A stretch of DNA of 64,000 bases from Dermatophagoides farinae (GCF_024713945.1 NC_134679.1:6267001-6331000); one strand, 5' to 3'; positions 49,401 through 60,500 are shown, counted from the stretch's first letter. Translations and numbers: made by a program. The notes: generated from the sequence alone by a model not told the origin.

Positions 49401-50374
49401 TTCGAGTTGCGATAGGAAACCTTGAATCTCGTTATGAATGGATGGTTGATGAACCATATCCGGTACATATTCGATTCAGTTTATACCGTGGACGACCAAC
49501 AGTTGAAATGCAGACCGAATTCCATTTGCAAGGCAAACAAGGAGCCAATCGTGAATTATTGATTCGATTTAAAATACCTGGAATTGATAATGGTGATCGA
49601 TTTTATACAGATTTGAATGGATTACAGATGATTGCTCGTAAACGTTATGCAAAAATACCTTTACAAGGTAATGTTTATCCGCTTACAACGATAGCTTGGA
49701 TTGAAGATGATAAACATCGATTTACTGTAATTAGTGGCCAACCATTGGGTGTAACTAGTCTAAGTACTACAACAATGGAAATATTCATGGATCGTCGTTT
49801 GATGCAGGATGATTTCCGTGGTTTAAATCAAGGCGTTCTGGACAACCGTCAAACTCGAGAAATATTCAGATTAATGTTAGAGCCAAGACTATCAGCATCA
49901 ATTATGACAAATTCGAGTCCATCATTGACAAGTGGAATGATGTTTGAATCACAAACATTATTGAATCCGATAATCGGTTTGAGTACAAAACAACTTGACG
50001 ATGATCGGCCACTTATTAGCGAGAATTCTTTCTCAAAACTAAAATTATTACAATCTCCCTTACCATGTGATTTACATTTGTTAAATTTACGACGATCAAT
50101 TTCTCGTTATCGTCAATTTAGCCTTTGGTTACACCGAACAGCTTTGACTTGTGATTCTAAATGCCTTCAAACGTCTAACTCGTCAGATATGATGGTCGAT
50201 TTAACGAAATATTTAGCCAAAGAGATTGTTGGACGTTTAGAGCCAAAAATTGGGCTAATGAATGGTATGTCTTGGTTTCATCATCCAAAGAATCTAACCT
50301 GGCATCCGTCGAATTTAACACTTAATATTGGGCCGATGCATTTATCATCTTATCGATTATATCTATTATCGTGA
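46439..50374 (+). CDS. Man2a: Golgi alpha-mannosidase II (GH38), with one apparent frame break
   Basis: Trims two mannoses from GlcNAcMan5 in the medial Golgi. Exons 46439-47841, 47905-48082, 48141-48689, 48742-50374 (about 1250 residues). Type II topology: a cytoplasmic His/Ser-rich tail, transmembrane helix at about 54-79, and a stem. The GH38 core has PHSHNDPGWIKTFD, the nucleophile Asp in GWAIDPFGMSP, VTGGWVMNDEA and WWETTNDA. The mid-domain has YADRDDHYWSGYY, LFQHHDGITGTAKD and KSGAYIFLPDD. The C-terminal lectin-like part has FYTDLNGLQM, MDRRLMQDD and SPLPCDLHLLNLR. In exon 3 the frame changes between IKFATLSEYFDSI and FPTLVGDFFTYAD (about 48174-48226). The summed coding length is one base over a multiple of three. 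The rest is intact, so an assembly or sequencing indel is likelier than gene death. The start is the first ATG of the frame. Confidence 0.9.
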
Positions 50375-50576
50375 TGAACATCATCTCTACAAGAAGTGGT
50401 CAACTTTTCGAAGATGATGATGGTGATGATTTTTCGAACCTAGTCTTTGGTGATTTACTACACACTGTTTTACATACACTGTTTCTGCTGATTCCCTTTC
50501 TCTTTCTCTTTTTCTCTCTAACACACACATTAGTTTTTTTTGTCTGTTTTTGTTTTTTTTATCAAATTAAAAAATT

Positions 50577-51443
50577 CTATTTTATTGTTTCTTTGGATTG
50601 TGAATCATCAGATGTAATTTTATTGCTCATTTCGCTGGCAGTGATTTTTTCATCCGACAAAATTTCTTTTCCTGAATCCGTTAATGATCGTTGTTTGGTT
50701 GCTGTTGTTGTTGTTTTTGTTGTCCGACGATTTTGTCGATTTCGCGAACGACAATTGTGACGGTGATGATGATGATGGTTATGGAAATGGTGTTTGCTTC
50801 TACTAGAATTGGTGTTGTTATTTTTTTCAACGTCAGACAGATCATTATTTTTATGGTGATGACAATGTTTGATTGGTTTATGTTTTTGTTGTTCACCACC
50901 AAAACCAATAGTCAGATCGTTCAATTCGAAAATAACCATAATGATTATGATGAAAGAGATGAATAAACCGAAATAATATGGTATTAAACGTACAACACTA
51001 TCACCTGAAAATTTGGGCGCCAACAACCATCGGCCAAACAATATGCTCGAAATTAGACTTATGAATATGAACAATTTATAGATAAGACCATCGAATCTAA
51101 ACAAATAGATCATACCGACAGCCATTACACTGCCCACTAAAAACAGAAATGTTGATGTTGGTACGGTCGATTTTTTGTCCATACGATATAGTTCCAAAAA
51201 ATCATCGGCATACAATTCAAATGAATTGAATAGAATGAAAAATGCCGATATATAAAGTAGATAACGAAATAGATCAATATAATATAAACGATAACCAACA
51301 TGTGGTGAGTATGTTGCTTCATCATCACTTAAAATCAAAGAGGATGATGATGTTGTATTATGGCGACATTGGCCATGCTGATGATGATGATGATGATGAT
51401 GGCTATGACCATGACGATGATGATTACAATGACGGCGACTCAT
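50577..51443 (-). CDS. His-rich four-helix membrane protein, unrecognised
   Basis: A single-exon gene of 288 residues. An N-terminal His cluster (residues 5-28) is followed by four hydrophobic helices at about 56-77, 97-115, 119-140 and 151-172. A cytoplasmic-type tail follows with a second His cluster (about 191-250) and a basic Arg/Lys/Thr-rich segment. I do not recognise a family. The His clusters suggest metal binding or a chance ATG/CAT repeat expansion in coding DNA; the core helices are non-repetitive and clearly protein-like. Convergent with the mannosidase, with about 200 bp between stops. The start at 51443 is the first true ATG of the frame. Confidence 0.7.
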   Translation of the reverse strand: MSRRHCNHHRHGHSHHHHHHHQHGQCRHNTTSSSSLILSDDEATYSPHVGYRLYYIDLFRYLLYISAFFILFNSFELYADDFLELYRMDKKSTVPTSTFLFLVGSVMAVGMIYLFRFDGLIYKLFIFISLISSILFGRWLLAPKFSGDSVVRLIPYYFGLFISFIIIIMVIFELNDLTIGFGGEQQKHKPIKHCHHHKNNDLSDVEKNNNTNSSRSKHHFHNHHHHHRHNCRSRNRQNRRTTKTTTTATKQRSLTDSGKEILSDEKITASEMSNKITSDDSQSKETIK

Positions 51444-52070
51444 TTTCTGACCAACAACAACATTAATAGGCAAAACAAATTATATACTCATGAAGTGAAA
51501 TAATTTAATTTAATTTATATTAAAATCAATTAATTAATTAATTAATCTATCTATCTCTTTATGTCGCTTAAATTAATTTTGAACGTCAAGCGAAGTAATG
51601 CTAATCTGGACAGCGTTAAGCGGGGTTTTACCGTATGATGAAATAGTTAATTCATATAATTTGTGTGTGAAAATTATAACACCACACATCCGAACAGCAT
51701 TGGATATATTTTTCCTTTACATAAACTCTCTGCAAACTTATTCTACCATTTCATTACTACACAGGACACGGTTTTAAAATTTTTCTTATCTCTTAAATTA
51801 TGTATTTTATTTATTCCTGGTACAAAAAGTCTCCTGAGACCTCGTACTTTTTCTGCAAAATAAATTATTATTATTTGTGGTGGAGAAACATGTAACTATT
51901 CAGTTACTTCGAAAACGTGGTCGTCCTAGAAAGGAGTCGTGATTTTCATCTATGTTTTTTTTTCTCCTCGTGTTGAAGAATTCACTATATATTATTATTA
52001 TTAGATATATTTTTTGTATCAAATTGAATCTCAATATCATCTTTAAACATTTTTTTTTTACAAAAAAAAC
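51444..52070. other. flank of mobile-element nest
   Basis: Upstream of the four-helix gene, then sequence unlike its surroundings (for example aagcgaagtaatg, gcgttaagcggggttttacc). This may be the noncoding 5' end of the Helitron. An imperfect inverted repeat centres on gtctcctgagac (about 51830-51841). A short frame around 51890-51945 ends in RKRGRPRKES, a basic motif common in mobile-element proteins. Confidence 0.35.
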
Positions 52071-52373
52071 ATGCCATCATACAGAGGGCGACGACAGCGA
52101 ACACTTCGTGCTGAAGAAACGGAAGAAGCAAGAAATCAAAAGCTCGAGGCAGATAGACAAAATACTACAGTCCAAGATAATCGTCGCCAGAATATACCAT
52201 AACAAAAACATTATATTGGCTTGATGAACAAAGTGTGCAGCAAATGTAAGGCTTTGCATTTCGCTAAAGAACGTGTTGAAAATGGAACATATAATTCATG
52301 TTGTGACAAAGCAACAATAAGTTTGACCATCTTTCATAATTTGTTCCAGGACTATCCGAGCGAGAACTGCTGA
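52071..52373 (+). mobile_element. Helitron N-terminal fragment
   Basis: Two short adjacent frames. 52071-52202 encodes an Arg/Glu-rich start (MPSYRGRRQRTLRAEETEEA). 52224-52373 encodes a zinc-finger-like segment CSKCKALHFAKER with a following CC pair and a YPSE end. This order (basic start, CxxC..LHF..ER..CC, then FHNLFQDYP) is the N-terminus of Helitron Rep/helicase proteins. Rep and most of the helicase are missing. The piece breaks off where the Ty3/Gypsy-like fragment begins. Confidence 0.65.
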
Positions 52374-53690
52374 TTGGTCAACATCAAAAAAAGCCGGAAT
52401 TTCTTGGCAAATATACGAAACTTTAAAAGTGGTTTAGCGATGGCATCGACCATTGCCAAAATGGATACCCCTCGAGGCGGTGGTTCATACTGTTTCCGAA
52501 TTCATGACATAACTCAATGTGCGACGGATTTCATCCGTTTAATCAAAAGGATAAAGGAGGATGGTTGCCCGGTTCTGGTGGTTGCCGACCGATTTTCGGC
52601 AATAAATTCGAAAGAATTTAAACTTTATCTTGGAGGCGAGAATATTGAAATTTTATTTACACCTGTTGATCACCCACAGTCCAACGGTATGGTAGAGCGG
52701 GTAAATCAAACGTTAATTGGAAAATTACGTTGTATGATGTGTGAGTATCCCGACAAGGCGTGGACAACAGTAGCATTACATGCGATAGAAGCGTACAACG
52801 CCACGATTCACACGGTGACAAAATTCCCACCAGAATATATCATGTTTGGTCGGGACAGCAACCAGAGTTATGCTAATCATACCCTAGATCAAAATAGACG
52901 AATAGCAAAAACCAATAGTGATCGCAATCATGAACAAAACAAATTAAATTATGACAGAAGGATACAGAGAAATAATTTTGATAAGGGTGAGTGGGTGTTG
53001 GTTTGCAGAAAAAATCGTCTGAACCGACATAAGTTAGCCCCAATCTCCGAAGGGCCATATATGATAGTTGACAAGCTGTCAGAGCGATCATTTAAAGTTG
53101 ACTTCGGCGGCAAAGTAGAAGTCGTACATGTATCCAAAATCAAAAAGAGCGAAAATTCAAATACAACACAACAAGATGAATAATACAAAACGACACAAAC
53201 ACGAACACCAGAAATGATACAACACAACCAAACAACAAAATACATACACCAACACAGAAAAAAAAAATAATACACCTACACTTACACAACAAAATGAACA
53301 TACATCAACACAGAAAAATCCACCTACATCAAAACGACCAATACACATGTTCTGGTTATGCAATTTGCCGTGAACAAATATTGTTCAGTTTGGACCGGAA
53401 ATGGACATCAAGAAAACCCAACCGAAAAGAAAAACATGAATCTCCTGGAATTGCCCCTATATCACTTTTTAAGGTGGGGGATGTAAGAAAATATACCCCA
53501 CAACAAAAGCACCATTGTGGATGAATCATCTATGAGTCGAAATGAGCTGGATTTGATTCACCGGCACTGATGGCAAGCCAGATTAACGATATATAAGTCG
53601 AAGCGATGAGAGAGATCGAATCAATCAATATTTTTTTTTTTAATTTTCATTTTTTGTTAAAAATTTTGCTGGTAAATGAATTTGTTTCAA
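52374..53690 (+). mobile_element. broken Ty3/Gypsy-type LTR retrotransposon fragment
   Basis: A fossil. The 3' part of an integrase is recognisable (core around HPQSNGMVERVNQTL, and a C-terminal GPY/F module with SEGPYMIVDKL). It is followed by a low-complexity stretch, a purine-rich tract before about 53480 and a probable partial 3' LTR with a TATA-like stretch. Gag, protease, reverse transcriptase, RNase H and the 5' LTR are not seen, so the copy is clearly broken. It lies between two Helitron pieces, suggesting insertion into (or capture by) the Helitron. The integrase reading is still long, which suggests moderate rather than great age. The right boundary is approximate. Confidence 0.6.
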
Positions 53691-53961
53691 AAAAACCAAA
53701 CTTGAAAAATTAAAATGTGATTACGACGGGCCAATGGTCAACAATTTATACCAAGTATTCTATTTTTACATATATTATGGTGTAGGCGGGCTGATTCCAG
53801 CTAAGAAAATCCACGAGGAAATCGGACTCGAATTACACAGCGGAAATATTTTTATCATCGAAATCTCCGCCGTCCAAATGTGTGTTCATAAATAACAATC
53901 ATAAATCATACTTGTTAGTTCGAATAAAGAAAAAAAATGGCACTCAACAGTGATGTGAGCG

Positions 53962-54150
53962 TTGCCGTTAGAATTCGACGTTAGTACTCAAACATCACAA
54001 ATAAATTATCCGCCGATTTTTTCACATGGACAGTTGTACGTGGCACTGTCCAGAGCAAGAAGCCGTAATGGAATAAAAATAAAATCGGAAAATAACTTAA
54101 TGCGGAATATTGTATACCAGGAAGTATCATTGAATCATCATTTTTTATAA
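53962..54150 (+). mobile_element. Helitron helicase C-terminal fragment
   Basis: Encodes the last part of a PIF1-type Helitron helicase: YPPIFSHGQLYVALSRARSR then NGIKI, and a closing NIVYQEV with a stop at 54148-54150. FSHGQLYVALSRARS is the conserved helicase motif VI region. About 43 bp after the stop is a GC-rich hairpin. The upstream part of the helicase is absent. The stretch 53700-53960 has no readable frame. Confidence 0.75.
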
Positions 54151-54192
54151 TTTTTTGTAAGATTTTGTAAAATAAAATAAATTAAATCAATT

Positions 54193-54225
54193 AAACCAGC
54201 CCTGCTGGCCAGCCAGGGCTGGTTT
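54193..54225. repeat. perfect 12-bp hairpin, candidate Helitron 3' structure
   Basis: Arms aaaccagccctg and cagggctggttt enclose a 9-base loop containing the palindrome CTGGCCAG. It lies just downstream of the Helitron helicase end, where rolling-circle elements carry a terminal hairpin. A canonical CTRR terminus is not evident immediately after it. Confidence 0.6.
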
Positions 54226-54405
54226 TGAAATAAAATCGAATGAATGAATCGAATAAATAATGGATAGCCCACGTGATGATATATAAATTTGATCTGATGA
54301 TGATGATGATGATGGTTGATGGATGAATTTCGTTGATTGATATCACAGGAATCGATTGATGAAATGATAAAGCGTTTGTCATCTGTTTTTTTTTCGTATA
54401 TTCGG

Positions 54406-56115
54406 TCAGCATCGCAGACAGAGTATCCGGTTACGACGATTCTGTGCAAACAACCAGCCATGACAACGTTGAAAACGATTGAAAACATTTGAGCCAGATT
54501 CGAACCTTCGCATTGCTTCCAATATTTGTTCTGGTGTTATGGCGCCAAAAATATTGCTTATTCGCGGGTGAGTTGATGATTGGACATTTTTGATTGATTT
54601 GATATTAGCTGCCGTGTCATTTGTCGATGTAGAGGCCGTTTGAAAAGCCATCACTTTTTCCGATGTTCGACGTAATATGTCTACCATAAATTGCTGGTTG
54701 GAATTCGACCTTTGCCAACCATTCGCATTGTTATTGGAGGTTGTATGACCAGAATTAATCTGATTCATCATCGGATCACATTTGAAAACTTTAGCGGCAG
54801 AATCGGTTCCTATCGATACTGATTCTCGTCGAAATCGTTTCGTAGACATTGCTTGAGATTCGATTGTTGTAGGATAAAGTGGTCGACCTGCATCGATACC
54901 TGGCCTTGAAACGTGGCGGTTTTGATCATTGCGAACTATCAAAGCCAATTCGACTAGAATGGCAACAGTTTCGTGAGCGAAATATTGTACAACTTCCCAG
55001 CCAAGTGAATTGGGCTTCAATTCCAGACGATCTATCTCGTCGAACGAACCAAGTATCCAGTCCTGGAATTTCTGGAACATTGAAGTTGTTATGATTTGTG
55101 AACCAGTGGAAGAGCCAAAAAATGTTACTGATCGACAGGATTGGTAATAGAGGTATTCTTTGACTGACATTTGTTCGGTAAATTTATTAAGTCGACGATT
55201 ACGAGCCATTGTGTAATCATCAATCAGATCAATGGCAACATCAGGATGATGATACAGTAATCTTTCCATTTCGCAACGATTTTGTGGCGTTTGAATAACA
55301 GATCGAAGAATTTCCTGACAAGATTTTAGCCGTTTAGTAGATGCATTCGGTTGATTGTTTATCAAGGTTGATGATGATGTTTCAAAAGAACTCGATGATT
55401 TACTCTCACCATCACAGACATTGGCCTGTCCATTGGGCAAGCGAGGCCATTCGTCGGAATCATAGGCTTGTGATTCATTTTTAATATCATTATACAAGCA
55501 TTCTAATTGTGACTTGGATATTTTCGATTGTTTTTGAGCAGATTTTTCCTTACTATCCACTAACGAAGATGATAATACTTTTAATTTCATATCTTTGAAC
55601 TTTAGATATCGAATCAATTTGGCCAAACGGTGTCGATCGTGTTTGAGAAGAAAAATGAAATCTTCAACACTGATATGCGTTCGTGGTGGTGGGGTGGACA
55701 ATGATTCTGAATGGCTCATTTGAGCTACATGTTGAGCTTCCAATAATAGCATGGTCATTTGATGGCGAACAATCGATTGGATCATACTAGCCGATTCGAT
55801 TAATGGCTGACGAACATCACCGAAAGCGTGCATCATTCGACGAATCTCTTCCAGGTAGGAGGTTATTTTATTACCATTGTTCGATAATGATGATGATCGA
55901 GTTGGCCACGTAGACTTGGATGTTCGAAGATTTTGTTGGCATTTTGAATTCAATTGATCAGATGTTGTATCTGAAAATGAATTTAATACAAAACGTTTGG
56001 CAACGGTACGTTTCACGTTTTGTTTGCTACTTGATGCAAATGCTTGATCGGAATTCGTTCGAATTGATGTGTTGGCCGACGATTCTTTTGCGTTCGAAGT
56101 GATATTTTTAGCCAT
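54406..56115 (-). CDS. Supt3h: SPT3 (SAGA transcription subunit)
   Basis: A histone-fold SAGA subunit that helps place TBP at promoters. A single exon of 569 residues. A Ser-rich N-terminus is followed by the first histone fold (SYLEEIRRMMHAFGDVRQPL, HISVEDFIFLLKHDRHRLAKL). After a low-complexity linker the second half shows MSVKEYLYYQSCRSVTFFG, FQDWILGSFDEI and WEVVQYFAHETVAILVELAL, as in SUPT3H. The tail includes GAITPEQILEAMRRFE. It is longer than human SUPT3H (about 330-400 residues) because of the N-terminal and linker expansions. The ATG at 56115 has an A/T-rich context; six upstream in-frame codons have no ATG. Divergent with bL9m. Confidence 0.88.
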   Translation of the reverse strand: MAKNITSNAKESSANTSIRTNSDQAFASSSKQNVKRTVAKRFVLNSFSDTTSDQLNSKCQQNLRTSKSTWPTRSSSLSNNGNKITSYLEEIRRMMHAFGDVRQPLIESASMIQSIVRHQMTMLLLEAQHVAQMSHSESLSTPPPRTHISVEDFIFLLKHDRHRLAKLIRYLKFKDMKLKVLSSSLVDSKEKSAQKQSKISKSQLECLYNDIKNESQAYDSDEWPRLPNGQANVCDGESKSSSSFETSSSTLINNQPNASTKRLKSCQEILRSVIQTPQNRCEMERLLYHHPDVAIDLIDDYTMARNRRLNKFTEQMSVKEYLYYQSCRSVTFFGSSTGSQIITTSMFQKFQDWILGSFDEIDRLELKPNSLGWEVVQYFAHETVAILVELALIVRNDQNRHVSRPGIDAGRPLYPTTIESQAMSTKRFRRESVSIGTDSAAKVFKCDPMMNQINSGHTTSNNNANGWQRSNSNQQFMVDILRRTSEKVMAFQTASTSTNDTAANIKSIKNVQSSTHPRISNIFGAITPEQILEAMRRFESGSNVFNRFQRCHGWLFAQNRRNRILCLRC

Positions 56116-56563
56116 GAAAAATTCTTGATTCAATTTCTTATCTACGTTATTGATAGATTTTGGTTTAGTAGAATGAAAACAATCTTCCGACCTCTACCAG
56201 TTGTTTTACACGACACTGAAACTAGATTTCAAAGCATTTGTCTGGAATACTTAAGCGGCCAGTTTACAATTTATTCGATTAATTAATCAATATCGATGAT
56301 GGTGGTAGAATTGAATAATTTGGGGACAAATAAAAAGGCCCAATAAAAAATTTTGAGTAAGCGCGAACAATGATACAAATGAAAACAATCGGCTCAAAAC
56401 ACGATAGTCAAAAAAAAAGAATGAAAATAAATAAAAAGAAAATGTCTTCAGTTGGACAGACCGACTGAAAGAAAACATGTACTGCTATATTCATATAGAA
56501 CGTATATCAATCAAGCATACGAGCCGATTCGATTGACCATATGATCGTTAAACAATTGTCAAC
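56116..56563. promoter_or_regulatory. divergent promoter region SPT3 / bL9m
   Basis: 448 bp between the two start codons. No TATA box stands out; an ATCGAT-containing stretch (about 56289) is the only recognisable element. Confidence 0.4.
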
Positions 56564-57400
56564 ATGTTCCATCAATTGATTAACCATCTTGGATCGAATT
56601 TTCTTCTTAAATGTTCATGCACTCAGGTATCACGGCGATCAGTGGTCATCCTACGACGAAAAGTTCGTCTTCCTAGTCAACCATCATTAATCAGTCCGCT
56701 GATTGTTGGACCACTGTTGAAAGAACGACCACATTATCGTGAACCGAGACCGGTTGCGGATTTCATCTATGAAGAAGTTGAAAATAGTGAAAAATTGGAA
56801 GAAACAAAATTGAAGCTCATATTGTTGAAAACAGTCGATGAACTTGGTGTACCTGGTGAAATAGTTGAAGTTGAACGTGATTTTGGCCGTTTTTCATTGC
56901 TCAGTTCAAATAGTGCTGTTTATGCTTCACCGTACAATCTGAAAAAATTTCGACAACTAATCGAAGCTGGTTCCAAAGATCGTGTTGGACCTTCATCAGC
57001 ATTTGTTGGACCAACATTGAAAAAATTGGCCAATGACGTCATAATCGTTGTAATGAACGATGAACATTCGTGGACATTGAAACCTTGTCATGTGAGAATC
57101 GCATTACGAGCTGCAGGTTATTTGGTTCCAGAAGAATGTATTCAATTACCCGATACTCCGATCGATGGACCAGACATTGAAGGCAAACAGGGTAAAGATT
57201 TTGCCGTTACTGTTACAATCAACAATCGTGAAACGGTCAACGTACGATGTTTGCTTCATCACAAAGGTCAAACATTGCGATTGAATTGGAATCGGAAACC
57301 ACGTCACATTCTATTGGATGAACAGAAAAAACTATTAGAATCAATGCCATGCAAAGATGCGCTAGAAGAGGATGAATATAATTTAGTAGATGAATCATAA
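56564..57400 (+). CDS. mRpL9: mitochondrial ribosomal protein bL9m
   Basis: A large mitoribosomal subunit protein. A single exon of 278 residues (human 267). An Arg-rich, acid-poor N-terminus (SRRSVVILRRKVRLPSQPS) fits a mitochondrial presequence. The L9 N-domain follows: LKLILLKTVDELGVPGEIVEV then RFSLLSSNSAVYASPYNLKKF. The C-terminal part (WTLKPCHVRIALRAAGYLVP, IQLPDTPI, VTVTINNRETVNVRC) matches the metazoan extension. The stop is followed by A/T-rich sequence with AATAAA-like signals (about 57440). Convergent with the thioester-protein gene, whose longest form ends 155 bp away. Confidence 0.9.
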   Translation: MFHQLINHLGSNFLLKCSCTQVSRRSVVILRRKVRLPSQPSLISPLIVGPLLKERPHYREPRPVADFIYEEVENSEKLEETKLKLILLKTVDELGVPGEIVEVERDFGRFSLLSSNSAVYASPYNLKKFRQLIEAGSKDRVGPSSAFVGPTLKKLANDVIIVVMNDEHSWTLKPCHVRIALRAAGYLVPEECIQLPDTPIDGPDIEGKQGKDFAVTVTINNRETVNVRCLLHHKGQTLRLNWNRKPRHILLDEQKKLLESMPCKDALEEDEYNLVDES

Positions 57401-57555
57401 TATTTGTTTGTTTATTTTTAATTATTATAATAATTGAATTAATAAAAAAATAAAATTTTCTCATTATTTATCATGGAATGATGAGAGTGTTGAGAGAAAG
57501 AATGAATGACCAGATTTATTTGACAACCAGGATCATCTTTGAACGATGGATTTGC

Positions 57556-60500
57556 TTATGGATTGTGAATAAAGTTGAAGATCGTAGAACTGAATGCTAT
57601 AATAATAGCATTGATGATTAAAATTGACGATCCATTTAAATTTAGAGAATGGTTTGCACCATCCTCCCATTCTCGTTCACCATAACGATCAAACGATGTG
57701 GTGCCCGTTCTACTGGAATCATCATTACGTTGTCGTTGTTGTCGATGACTTTGACGTTGGCTACAACGTGCACGGCATTCGATTTCGTTTTGGGGACAAA
57801 TATCACAAAACTGTCAAATATAATATTTTAGATTTAGTTTCATTTATTTGAATAGAGCAGATAGATATAGAAAGAAAAGATAGATTTTATAAAAGCTATA
57901 TATTTAGAAAGTAAATTCCAGAACAGTTGAAAAGAAACAGAAATAATTCATGCAGAGACAGTTAAGGAGCAGAAGCAGCAGTGGTGGTGGCTTCAGAAAA
58001 TTCATTAGAAACAAGAGTGGGCAAAGGAGTGGTCGTTGAAAAAGAGGAAACAGAATTGTCGGCAGCCAATTCATTTACCGTCACTAAGTTTGGCTCATAG
58101 AATATCCGAGACAATTTGGAACGATCATAATAATCATAGATAGTGACCGGAACTGGTTTGTTGTTTGCAACATGATGAGTTCGATGTGCTGGTACAGTGA
58201 TGCATAATTCATCACGTGTTACCTAATGTAAGGGAGGATTGAAAATGAATAATTAACAGAATAATCGAATAACTAGCCTTACCCTATCGAGATATACGAT
58301 TACAGTGCCATCATTGTTGGCCGTATCGACACGTTTCACTTCTTTAGCTCGAGTAGCTGCCGGCAATGCATCGACATCTGCATTATAACCGGATGGTAAT
58401 TCAACCTCCATGACGGCCATGTTGGTCGAGTTACCTTCTTTATAGCTATATGGTGATCAAGGTGTTTAATTACAAGTTCAAATAGAATAATCAAACATGT
58501 AAACTTACTATGTACAAATGCTGAGTTGGAGATAATTTTCTGTGGATGTTTTATCTTTTTGTGGATTGAGAAAAAAAGCTGGTTTTTCAGCCGAAACAGC
58601 TAGATTGTATTGATAAGAAACTTGAATAATAGCCGTACCAAAACCGGACGCTTCCAATTGAACCCAATCAGTCTTTTCAGGATCCAATTGAATTTGTTGC
58701 AATACAAGTGCATTGTCCGTATTGAAATACAATGCTTGCTGTGGTCCGGGATTGGTGCTTAGATCTCCATCTTTGACGTTTCCATGTTTGATATTCACTG
58801 CCATCTTAACAGTGGCCGTTGAGATCCGTTCTGCTATGGCGCCCAATGCTTGTAACCCGATAACAGTGTCCTGAGTGCTGGAGAAACCACCGTTTGAATT
58901 CTGTTTGGAAATTAACCAACGAACAGCCGGAATGGCTTGATCAATTTCGGATCGTAAAGCCATTGTGAGGATGGCATATGAAGTGGCTTCAATGTCAACG
59001 GCATTCGGATAGAGCAGATAATCTGATGCAACAACTTTCAAACGATCACTTGTTTTGTTTTGTTCTTGATCCGGTCGTATAGACCAATGCATCAGTCCAT
59101 CCTGATCTCGTTTGGTCATGGCCATCAATTTTTTGTATGCCAAATCTTTATGTTGTGAATCGGCCAAATGTAATGCATAACTACCGATGGCAACTTCATA
59201 CGGACTAGTCGAACTGGACACACGTGAATAAAGGAAATCTGTTGCACGTTGTAAAGTTGATTCATGGCGAACGCGAATTGGATCCGATTTTGTTTCGTGA
59301 AGAATAGCAATCAACACAAAAGCTGTTAGTGCACCGGCATTATCATTAGTTTCGGTTTCGTCACTTCCATCAACTGCTTTAGGCTTAATGGCAGAACCAC
59401 CTTGTAGTGCTTTATTATGAACTTCACCATATTCAGCGAAACTTCCGTCTTTTCGCTGTCGAGTCAATAGCCATTCAATTGATTTGGTGATAACAGCATT
59501 GTCAACATCAATGTGCGGTCGTGCCTGTATGAATGTTTTGGCCACAAATGCTGTCAACCAAGTTGAACCGGCTTTATCCGATTGTCCGAAAGCCGAGAAC
59601 GAACCATCATCACGTCGATACGTCAATTCACGTTGATAGCCTGTTTCAATGTGATTCTTGGTTTTGGAACGTATTGGATCTGTCATGCGATTGACACGTT
59701 CTAAGTAATTGGTGACAACAATGTTGGGCACCAAATTGATCATGTTTTGTTCACCACATCCATATGGCATGCGAAGTAGATCATCCAAGTGATTAACAGT
59801 TGGGCCTAATATATCGCTGATACCAGAAACCATGACGCGAACTGAACCAGGTACAGCATTCGGTGGTATTTCCACCGAAATGTTTCGTTTGATCAATGTT
59901 CGATCTTGTTGGTTCACAGCATTGATGAACATTGCCTTGTTAAAGTATTGGGTTTGACCTTCTGGTTTGACAAGCAATTTCTGCACGACAGCATCACCGG
60001 CCATATCAGAACTGGCTCGAATACGAATGTTGATAAAACCAAGTTTTTTCGGTGTGATCAAAAAAGTAACTGAAACACCATCAAATGGAGCAATCGTAAC
60101 CGATTTCCGTTTCTCAAGAATATTTTGTTCACCAGCAAATTCAATTTCGTTTGCAGCGTTAGTAAATTCAAATTCGTCAGCTGGATTTTCCATCACAACT
60201 TCAGCTTTGACCGGTTTGTTTTGATAATTAAAGACTATTGCTTGGATTGAAACCGATTCACCTCGTATGATCGAATAGGGCAACGAAAGTTTTATGAAAA
60301 ATGGACGGAAAACATTAATCTGTAATTTGATGAGAAATTCCAGTACTCAGATTCAAGTGAATAAAATTATCAAATGATCAAACCTTTAGTGTATCTGGCG
60401 CAATGCCCAAACCGGTAATGGAATCAACTGCAAACGCGGACACATACCAAGAGGTTATTGTATCGGGAATAGAATCAGAATATCTTGCTACACCATCATT

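Noticed and set aside
51242-51466. Plus-strand Asp/His-rich frame
   Set aside because: It is antisense to the His cluster of the four-helix protein, produced by a CAT repeat.
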